From Oscillospiraceae bacterium (GTDB lineage: Bacteria; Bacillota; Clostridia; Oscillospirales; Ruminococcaceae), in contig JAAVIG010000224.1 in NCBI GenBank assembly GCA_014796735.1, forward strand, positions 1 to 10,123: a stretch of DNA of 10,123 bases, in the 5' to 3' direction. Below are positions 1 to 5,681 of the stretch, piece after piece. Each line of letters starts with the position of its first letter. Within the stretch, counting starts at the first letter, position 1. The position numbers were made by a program, and so were the translations under genes. Below the pieces are notes generated by a model. That model saw only the letters and a list, made by a program, of their open reading frames with translations. It was not told the origin of the DNA and searched no databases.

Positions 1-517
1 CATAGGGCAGATTTCTGTAGCTTTGGGCGTAATCCAGACCGTAGCCCACAATAAATCCGTCCTCTATATCAAAGCACTTGTAGTCGGGTTTTAAGTCAAC
101 CTTTCTTTCTATTTGCCTTTCGATAAAGGTACAAATTTTAATTGAAGCGGGATTCAGCTCCTTCACCTTTTCTCTGACGGCGTATAGGGTAGCGGCAGTG
201 TCCAGAATATCCTCTACAAGGATAATGTCCTTGCCCTCTATATCCTCGCCCAAAGAGTCTCTTAAGTTATTTCCGATCTCGACCCTTCCCGAGGAAAATG
301 AGTTGTTCCCATAGGAGCTGGCCGTCAGAAAGGCGATCTTGCAGTTTATATCCACGGCTCTCATCAAGTCCGCCATAAATACCACGCTGCCTTTAAGTAT
401 TCCCACTAAAACGGGATTTTTACCCTTGTAGTCCTCGGAAATTTTTTTTCCCACACGGTTTACTTTTTCCTTTATTTCCTCTTCGGAAAAAAGAATCTTT
501 TCAATGCTGCTGTTCAT
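1..517 (-). CDS. hpt: Hypoxanthine phosphoribosyltransferase, 3' end cut by window edge
   Basis: Purine-salvage enzyme that converts hypoxanthine (and usually guanine) plus PRPP to IMP/GMP and pyrophosphate in the cytosol. I read 172 codons from ATG 517; the family is usually about 180 residues, so only a short C-terminal tail is missing. Visible motifs: the pyrophosphate loop LKG (41-43), the flexible-loop SSYG..SSG region (about 66-76), the PRPP-binding motif VEDILDTAATL (101-111) with the acidic pair E102/D103 and the catalytic Asp D106, and the purine-ring segment DGFIVGYGLDY (153-163). The start is supported by a CAGGA ribosome site (526-530) eight bases upstream. It follows tilS, the common Firmicute order tilS-hpt-ftsH; ftsH would lie outside the window. 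A strong promoter precedes it. One oddity is that the Gly usual after D-T/S in the PRPP loop is Ala (A108). Confidence 0.94.
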   Translation of the reverse strand, partial: MNSSIEKILFSEEEIKEKVNRVGKKISEDYKGKNPVLVGILKGSVVFMADLMRAVDINCKIAFLTASSYGNNSFSSGRVEIGNNLRDSLGEDIEGKDIILVEDILDTAATLYAVREKVKELNPASIKICTFIERQIERKVDLKPDYKCFDIEDGFIVGYGLDYAQSYRNLPY

Positions 518-553
518 AATTTACGTCCTGTTTTTTTTATTGTTAAATGTCTA

Positions 554-565
554 GTGTTAAAACAC
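554..565 (-). repeat. Short palindrome in hpt 5' leader
   Basis: Perfect 5-bp inverted repeat GTGTT-AA-AACAC, just downstream of the predicted transcription start (about 569) and 36 bases upstream of the hpt start codon. The heptamer TGTTAAA also occurs twice as a direct repeat (541-547 and 555-561). It could be a small operator or chance in AT-rich DNA; no regulator is identified. Confidence 0.3.
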
Positions 566-575
566 CTTTCCGAAT

Positions 576-604
576 ATTATATCATATAACCGAAAAAAAA
601 GCAA
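576..604 (-). promoter_or_regulatory. Predicted sigma-A promoter of hpt
   Basis: On the minus strand a perfect -10 hexamer TATAAT (581-576), preceded by the extended -10 dinucleotide TG (584-583), lies exactly 17 bases from a -35 hexamer TTGCTT (604-599). Start of transcription would be near 569, giving a leader of about 52 nt. It sits in the 145-base gap after tilS, so hpt can be made independently of the upstream operon. A strong match by eye; not experimentally known. Confidence 0.75.
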
Positions 605-639
605 ATGTATTTATGAAATTTATGTGTGAATTTTCGGTT
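588..639. repeat. 9-bp inverted repeat overlapping the hpt promoter
   Basis: AACCGAAAA (588-596) and TTTTCGGTT (631-639) are perfect reverse complements separated by 34 bases. The left arm lies inside the -35/-10 spacer of the hpt promoter and the right arm upstream of the -35. This could be a pair of half-sites for a regulator, or a weak hairpin at the end of the tilS message. There is no GC-rich stem followed by a T-run, so I do not call a terminator. Confidence 0.35.
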
Positions 640-662
640 TGTTTTACGATAATCCGGGAATT

Positions 663-1697
663 TCAGTTTCTTTTGCGGTAATTTTGAATAATTATCTGTA
701 TTTCCGCCCTGCCTTTTTTTACAACGGCAAATTTGTTTTTTTCAATATTGACCTTGCCCTTTCCCGCTTTAATTATCTCTTCAAACCCGTTTATTTTTAT
801 CGTGGTAGGCTCAATGTCCCTTTCTCTTAGCATAAGCGATATTGCGCGGGTCAGAAGAGGGCGGGGAAGCGCCGCAAGCTTTTCGCTGCTGTATATATTA
901 TCTTCAAGCCTTGCTTCCGAAAGCCTTTCCTTTGCCATTTTTTCAAGAAAAACGCTGTCCTCCGTAAGAGAAGAGGTCATTCTGCTTATTCCGTCGTAAA
1001 GAGAGGGGTTTATTTCAAGCACTTTGGGCAAAAGCTCCAGACGTATCTTGTTCCTTGTGTAGGCGGTGGAAAAGTTGGTTTTGTCGGTAACAAATTCAAG
1101 ACACTTTTCCTTGCAGTAGCTCTCGATCTCCTCGCGGGTACACAAAATCAAGGGCCTGATAAGATAATCTCTTACCGGAGGTATTCCGCATAAGCCCTTT
1201 AATCCCGTACCTCTCAGCATATTCAAAAATACCGTTTCCGTGTTGTCGCAGGAATTGTGCGCGGTAGCCACCTTTGCGCCAAGCCTTGACGCTTCCTGCG
1301 CAAAGGCTTCGTATCTTAAGGCTCTTGCTCTTTCCTCGACGCTTTGGTGCTTTTCCGCCGTTCCCAGCACGTCTACCGAAAACACCCTTATGGATATATT
1401 CATTTTACCGCACAGGCCTTCGGCATAGGCCTGATCCTCGTCGCTGTCCTTTCCTCTTATATTGTGGTTTACATGACAGGCGAAAAGCTCAAAGCCGAGT
1501 ATATCCTTTATTTCGTTAAGACAGTGAAGAAGGGTAACGCTGTCCGCGCCGCCGCTTAAGGCAACTATTATTCTGTCGCCGCTTTTTATCATATCGTATT
1601 GCTTTACCGCGGCTAACACCTTTTTTGTTACAGCGTTTAAATCCTCGGCGGGATTTGTTTCTTTATTTAATATATTCCTGTTTTCCTCATTAAGCAT
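663..1697 (-). CDS. tilS: tRNA(Ile)-lysidine synthetase, short form
   Basis: TilS attaches lysine to C34 of the CAU-anticodon tRNA-Ile2 using ATP, so that it reads AUA and is charged with isoleucine; it is normally essential. From ATG 1697 the protein is 344 residues. Visible: the PP-loop SGGADS (48-53), HVNHNIRG (75-82), the EERARALRY segment, AHNSCDNTET (146-155) followed by the LRGTGLKGL signature, and the D.TN...Y.RNKIR tRNA-binding motif (about 205-219). The family is often 430-470 residues; here the C-terminal TilS_C domain is absent, as in some short TilS proteins. I see no frameshift or remnant after the TGA stop. In AHNSCDN, Cys replaces the commoner Asp. The start overlaps the dnaB stop by 8 bases, implying coupled translation. 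A TTG at 1703 is an alternative start, better spaced (6 bases) from the GGGGG site at 1710-1714. Confidence 0.95.
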   Translation of the reverse strand: MLNEENRNILNKETNPAEDLNAVTKKVLAAVKQYDMIKSGDRIIVALSGGADSVTLLHCLNEIKDILGFELFACHVNHNIRGKDSDEDQAYAEGLCGKMNISIRVFSVDVLGTAEKHQSVEERARALRYEAFAQEASRLGAKVATAHNSCDNTETVFLNMLRGTGLKGLCGIPPVRDYLIRPLILCTREEIESYCKEKCLEFVTDKTNFSTAYTRNKIRLELLPKVLEINPSLYDGISRMTSSLTEDSVFLEKMAKERLSEARLEDNIYSSEKLAALPRPLLTRAISLMLRERDIEPTTIKINGFEEIIKAGKGKVNIEKNKFAVVKKGRAEIQIIIQNYRKRN

Positions 1698-3033
1698 GGG
1701 CAAAATCTACCCCCGTAAAGCGCGTGTACTCGCCCTCCCAGTTCATGGGAACGGTGCCCGTTTCGCCGTGTCGGTTTTTTGCAACGATACATTCGCAGGC
1801 GTTGGGGTACTCGGCTTCTTTATTGTAATACCCGTCACGGTACAGGAACATTACTATATCGGCGTCCTGCTCGATAGAGCCCGAATCGCGGAGGTCGGAA
1901 AGCATAGGACGCTTGTCGGGGCGCTGTTCGGGGCTTCTTGAAAGCTGTGACAGGCTGATAACGGGTACGTTCAATTCCTTTGCCATTATCTTAAGGCTTC
2001 TTGTTATCTCGGAAATTTCCGCAACTCGGTTGCCGTCCCGTCTGCCCGTTGACATAAGCTGTAAATAGTCGATTATTACCAATCCGAGATTTTTCATGCG
2101 CCTCAGCTTTGCTTTCATTTCTCCGAGGGAGATATTGGCGGTATCGTCAATGTAAATTTCAACCTGTGACAGAACGTCCACCGCTTCGCCTATATCCGTC
2201 CATTTGCTGTCGGGTATATTTCCCGTTCGCATTGCGTCGGAGGAAATTCTGGCTTCGCTTTGAAGAATACGGGCGGCTATCTGCTCCTTTGACATTTCCA
2301 GAGAAAAAATACATATCTTTTTTGTTTTGTAGTTTTTCGCCACATTGGCGGCAATATTGGTGGCAAAGGAGGTTTTGCCCATACCGGGGCGGGCGGCGAT
2401 AAGTATAAAGTCCGACGGGTTAAGACCGTAGATTATCTTGTCCAGATTTGAGTAAGAGGTGCTTAAGCCCGTGCCGCGTGCGCTTTCGGGGTTTTCCGAA
2501 AGCTCGGACAGGGTCTCAAGCTGCTGTGTGACAAGGGGCTTGATGTGGGTAAGACCCTGCAAGTCCTTATCGTCCCTTATGTCGAATATCTTTTTTTCCG
2601 CCAGGTCGAGCAAGGCGGAGGTTTCCTCCGTGCCCGCGGCGGCTAAGTCAAAAATCTCCTTTGATACGATCATAAGCTGACGTATCATGTATTTATCGGT
2701 GATTATCGAGATATAGCTTTCGATCCCCGACGGGTTTATGGCTGTTTCCGCTAACTTGACAAGGTAGGTTTTCGCTTCCTCGCTGTTTTCAAATACGCCT
2801 TGACGTACGGCGTTTTCCATAACGGTGACAACGTCTATCTGCTGACCCGAGATGCTCATCTGATAGATCACGGAGAATAAGTCGCTGTGAAGCTGTACTT
2901 TGAAGTGCTCGGGGTGAAGCCTTGCGGTAATGGAGGAAACGGTGGTGGGGTCAACCAGAACCGAACCCAGCACCGCCTGCTCCGCGTCAAGGTTAAAGGG
3001 GAGATTTATTTCGGACAGGTCTATTGCGGGCAT
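1690..3033 (-). CDS. dnaB: Replicative DNA helicase DnaB
   Basis: Hexameric ATP-dependent 5'-3' helicase that unwinds DNA at the replication fork; the B. subtilis orthologue is named DnaC. At 447 residues it has the usual family length. The N-terminal primase-interaction domain begins with NLDAEQAVLGS. The RecA-like domain carries Walker A ARPGMGKT (214-221), the FSLEMS motif, Walker B LVIIDYLQL (D322), and the motif-3/arginine-finger region with SQLSR, LRDSGSIEQDAD and MFLYRD. No intein interrupts these motifs. The ATG at 3033 is supported by an AAGGAAG ribosome site (3041-3047) seven bases upstream. It follows rplI by 66 bases, the conserved Firmicute order gdpP-rplI-dnaB, and overlaps tilS downstream. 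Confidence 0.98.
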   Translation of the reverse strand: MPAIDLSEINLPFNLDAEQAVLGSVLVDPTTVSSITARLHPEHFKVQLHSDLFSVIYQMSISGQQIDVVTVMENAVRQGVFENSEEAKTYLVKLAETAINPSGIESYISIITDKYMIRQLMIVSKEIFDLAAAGTEETSALLDLAEKKIFDIRDDKDLQGLTHIKPLVTQQLETLSELSENPESARGTGLSTSYSNLDKIIYGLNPSDFILIAARPGMGKTSFATNIAANVAKNYKTKKICIFSLEMSKEQIAARILQSEARISSDAMRTGNIPDSKWTDIGEAVDVLSQVEIYIDDTANISLGEMKAKLRRMKNLGLVIIDYLQLMSTGRRDGNRVAEISEITRSLKIMAKELNVPVISLSQLSRSPEQRPDKRPMLSDLRDSGSIEQDADIVMFLYRDGYYNKEAEYPNACECIVAKNRHGETGTVPMNWEGEYTRFTGVDFAHA

Positions 3034-3075
3034 AAAAACACTTCCTTAGTGAAAAATTAGTCGGATTGCGGGACT

Positions 3076-3081
3076 ATTATA
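3076..3081 (-). promoter_or_regulatory. Possible -10 element upstream of dnaB
   Basis: A perfect TATAAT on the minus strand in the 66-base gap between rplI and dnaB. I found no recognisable -35 hexamer at 16-18 bases and no TG extension (the upstream bases are CGG), so it may be chance or a weak secondary promoter for dnaB-tilS. Confidence 0.25.
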
Positions 3082-3099
3082 CCGCTTTATGAGAGCATA

Positions 3100-3552
3100 T
3101 TATTCCGCGATCTGCTCTACCATAACGGTAAACTTTGCCGAAACGCCCGTATAGAGCTTTGCTTCGGCTCCGAAGCCGCCAAAGGTCTTGATCTCGCTGT
3201 CCAAAGCTATTTTTCTCTTGTCAATATCGCAGTTGAACTGTTTTTTGATCTGCGCGGAAATATCCTTTGCTGTTATGGCACCGAACAAACGTCCGCTTGT
3301 GCCGCCCTTTGCCATGAACTTTACGGTTTTGCCCTCTATTTTTGCGGCAATTTCTTTTGCGTTGGCGATCTCAACGTCGATCTTGTGCTGTGCGGAGGCT
3401 TTTTGTCCCTCCAAAAGGTTCATATTGGCGGGAGTGGCTTCAACCGCTAACTTTTTTGAGATAAGGCAGTTTCTTGCATAGCCGTCCTTTACCTCCTTGA
3501 TCTCGCCCTTTTTTCCTGTTCCTTTTACGTCTTCAAGCAGAATTACTTTCAT
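3100..3552 (-). CDS. rplI: 50S ribosomal protein L9
   Basis: Large-subunit ribosomal protein that binds 23S rRNA near the L1 stalk and helps maintain reading frame. The 150-residue product has the normal family length. It begins with the canonical MKVILLEDVKGTGKKGEIKEV and continues into DGYARNCLI, the L9 N-domain signature. A long linking helix (about residues 40-75, rich in A, K and E) joins the C-terminal domain. An in-frame ATG at 3600 would add 16 residues, but the 3552 start is chosen because L9 proteins start at MKVIL and an AAAGGA site sits just upstream. Gaps are 68 bases to gdpP and 66 to dnaB, so it is probably co-transcribed with both. Confidence 0.98.
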   Translation of the reverse strand: MKVILLEDVKGTGKKGEIKEVKDGYARNCLISKKLAVEATPANMNLLEGQKASAQHKIDVEIANAKEIAAKIEGKTVKFMAKGGTSGRLFGAITAKDISAQIKKQFNCDIDKRKIALDSEIKTFGGFGAEAKLYTGVSAKFTVMVEQIAE

Positions 3553-3561
3553 TTTTGTCTT

Positions 3562-3567
3562 TCCTTT
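3562..3567 (-). promoter_or_regulatory. Ribosome binding site of rplI
   Basis: AAAGGA on the minus strand, 9 bases upstream of ATG 3552 (GGAA core 8 bases away). It decides the 3552 start over the upstream in-frame ATG at 3600. Confidence 0.8.
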
Positions 3568-3573
3568 CTTTCG

Positions 3574-3602
3574 GCAAGCGTTCGCATATACCGAGCGCAT
3601 GC
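3574..3602 (-). promoter_or_regulatory. Imperfect hairpin upstream of rplI RBS
   Basis: In the gdpP-rplI gap the RNA GCAUGCGCUCG (3602-3592) can pair with CGAACGCUUGC (3584-3574) around a 7-nt loop: 9 of 11 positions pair, with U-U and C-A mismatches. It ends 7 bases before the ribosome site and has no U-run, so it is not a terminator. It may protect or process the message, or be chance. Confidence 0.35.
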
Positions 3603-3620
3603 TTTATGTTTTATTCTGTA

Positions 3621-5594
3621 TCAGCTGATACTTTCATAGTATTGATTTATCGCGTCCTTAACTTTTATTCCCGCGTCCTCTACGGAAACGCCCTTAAGCT
3701 GGGCGCCCGCCATAGTCTGATGTCCGCCGCCGCCCAGATATTCCATTACAAGCTGAACGTTAAGCGCACCCAATGACCGCGCGCTGACATATATCTCGTC
3801 TCCGCTGCTTCTGTAATAAACAAAGGAAGCGTCCACGTTTTCTATACCCAAAAGCTCGTCCGCCGCCTGCGGGGCGACAAGGCGCATATCGGGGCTGAAC
3901 ATGGTGGTGGAGGCGATAGCGCAGCGTTTGTATATTTCCGCGTTGGAAACGAGGGCGGCTTTCTGACGGTAGCTTTCTATAGAGTTGGCAAAAAGCCCCT
4001 TAACGTTAACGGTATCCGCGCCTAACTTTCTTAAAAACGCCGCCGCCTCAAAGGTGCGAACACCCGTTTTAATGGTAAAGTTCTTGGTATCGAGCATAAT
4101 GCCCGCCAATAACGCCTCAGCCTGAAGCGCGGTAATTTTTCCCGCTTTTCCGAAGTAGCCTAAAATTTCCGTAACCATTTCCGAAGCGGAGGAAGCATAA
4201 GGCTCGTGATAGAAAATAAGAGAATTGTCGATAAAATTAACGGTTTTTCTGTGGTGGTCTATAATCACCACCTGTTTTGCCTTTGAGTGAAGCTCACGGC
4301 TTTCAAGCATAAGGGGGTTATGTGTATCGGTTATTATCAGAAGCGAATTATCGGTTACGCTTTCCACCGCGGCGGAGGGTGCCATAAACAGCGGATTGGG
4401 GTCGTCGGGAAGCTTAAGCCGCTCTATAAGCTGCGTGCTTAAGGAAGCGAGTCTGTCAACAACGACATCGGCTTTTTTCCCTAAATTTCTTATGGCGCAG
4501 GCTAAGCCCACCGAGGAGCCTACGCTGTCAAGGTCGCTGAACTTGTGACCCATTATGTAAACTCTGTCGGAGCCTTCAACAAGCTGTATAAGCTGATTTG
4601 CGATAATTCTTGCCTTGACCTTGTTGGAGCGTTCAACTCCCTTTGATACGCCGCCGTAAAATTCAAAGCCGGTAACGGTTTTGATAGCCGCCTGATCTCC
4701 TCCTCTGCCCTGCGCCATTTCAAGAGCCTGTTTTGCATAGCTCTCGCTTTCCGCAATGGTATTGGCCGTGCGTCCTATACCGATAGAGAGCGTAACGCTT
4801 ATCCTGTCGTTGACCTGTATTTCTCTTGCCCTATCCAACAGCTTTACCTTGCTTTCGATAAGCTTCGCAATATGTCTCTCCTCTACCACCGCCCAGAATC
4901 TGTCGCGGGACTGTTTTCTTAAAATACCTGTGGTCTCCGCAATAAAATCCTCCAGCAGCCTGTCTATCTGTACTGTCACATGCGCCGTTTCGCTTTCGAG
5001 ACTGCCGTTAAACAGCTCCTCGAAGCTGTCGATCATAATAAGCATGACTACGGGGTGAGAAAGCTTTTTTTCCTGTATCATGTTTATGTGATCGGTTATA
5101 TCGCGGAGGTAGATCAAAAATATATTGCCCTGATCCTCGTCGGCGGGTCGGTTGCCATAAGCGCGGTAATATCTTCCCGCGTGCTGTATCTGAATACCGC
5201 CCTCCGCGGTAAAGCAGTCAAAGGGCAGCTCCGACACCAGATCGAATGAACCGCCGTAAAAAGCTTCATGGGAAAAGTCCGAGGCAAAGCTTTTGTTGAA
5301 CCAGATTATTTTACGCTGTGAATCGGTAATGACAACGCTCATGGGAAGGCTGTACAGCGACATTTTGTTTTCCGATCTGATCTCTTCGCTTATAAGCGCG
5401 GAATATTGGAAATTGCGCCTTGTCACCTGTATCAGCTTTCCTATGGCAAAGCCCGCCGCCAATACGATAAAGGGCGCCAAAATCCAGAACATATCCGGCG
5501 AGTGCATAAAGGTAAGCGCCGACATGAACAGCAGCAATATTATCAAGGATATGATGGATATTACCAGACCGCCGTCACGAAAAAAATTCTTCAT
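3621..5594 (-). CDS. gdpP: Cyclic-di-AMP phosphodiesterase GdpP
   Basis: Membrane-bound DHH/DHHA1 phosphodiesterase that hydrolyses c-di-AMP to pApA, so setting levels of a messenger that controls potassium, osmolyte and cell-wall homeostasis in Firmicutes. From ATG 5594 it is 657 residues, matching the family (about 655-660). Order: transmembrane segments at about 10-30 and 36-54; a PAS-like domain (about 75-170); a degenerate GGDEF domain (about 175-305) ending near the typical GRGGDQ (296-301); the DHH domain with GHKFSDLD (349-356), ITDTHNP (D423) and IIDHH (D446-H448); and DHHA1 with GGGGHQTMAG (621-630). All expected metal ligands appear present. The frame is open a further 27 codons to an ATG at 5675, but length, the membrane segment and an AGAGG site favour 5594. 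It lies 87 bases after rnj and 68 before rplI, probably in one operon. Confidence 0.96.
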   Translation of the reverse strand: MKNFFRDGGLVISIISLIILLLFMSALTFMHSPDMFWILAPFIVLAAGFAIGKLIQVTRRNFQYSALISEEIRSENKMSLYSLPMSVVITDSQRKIIWFNKSFASDFSHEAFYGGSFDLVSELPFDCFTAEGGIQIQHAGRYYRAYGNRPADEDQGNIFLIYLRDITDHINMIQEKKLSHPVVMLIMIDSFEELFNGSLESETAHVTVQIDRLLEDFIAETTGILRKQSRDRFWAVVEERHIAKLIESKVKLLDRAREIQVNDRISVTLSIGIGRTANTIAESESYAKQALEMAQGRGGDQAAIKTVTGFEFYGGVSKGVERSNKVKARIIANQLIQLVEGSDRVYIMGHKFSDLDSVGSSVGLACAIRNLGKKADVVVDRLASLSTQLIERLKLPDDPNPLFMAPSAAVESVTDNSLLIITDTHNPLMLESRELHSKAKQVVIIDHHRKTVNFIDNSLIFYHEPYASSASEMVTEILGYFGKAGKITALQAEALLAGIMLDTKNFTIKTGVRTFEAAAFLRKLGADTVNVKGLFANSIESYRQKAALVSNAEIYKRCAIASTTMFSPDMRLVAPQAADELLGIENVDASFVYYRSSGDEIYVSARSLGALNVQLVMEYLGGGGHQTMAGAQLKGVSVEDAGIKVKDAINQYYESIS

Positions 5595-5600
5595 TTTAAA

Positions 5601-5630
5601 AGAACCTCTCTGTATAGAACCTGTCTTTAC
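5601..5630 (-). repeat. Imperfect 15-bp tandem repeat spanning gdpP RBS
   Basis: Two adjacent 15-base units (5601-5615 and 5616-5630) agree at 12 of 15 positions, sharing AGAACCT (plus-strand sense). On the minus strand each carries an AGAGAGGT- or AGACAGGT-like segment; the one nearer the gene holds the likely ribosome site AGAGG (5609-5605), 10 bases from ATG 5594. It looks like a local duplication of the ribosome-site region. Confidence 0.4.
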
Positions 5631-5681
5631 GGTTTCGTAGCGTGTCCGCCGTGCCTTTTGGGCGTATGCGTACACATCGTA

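Noticed and set aside
3076..3104. Full sigma-A promoter for dnaB
   Set aside because: Perfect -10, but no -35 resembling TTGACA at 16-18 bases and no TG extension; kept only as a low-confidence -10.
3553..3600. 16-codon N-terminal extension of L9 from ATG 3600
   Set aside because: L9 proteins start at MKVIL and the AAAGGA site serves ATG 3552; the extension lies in the hairpin/leader region.
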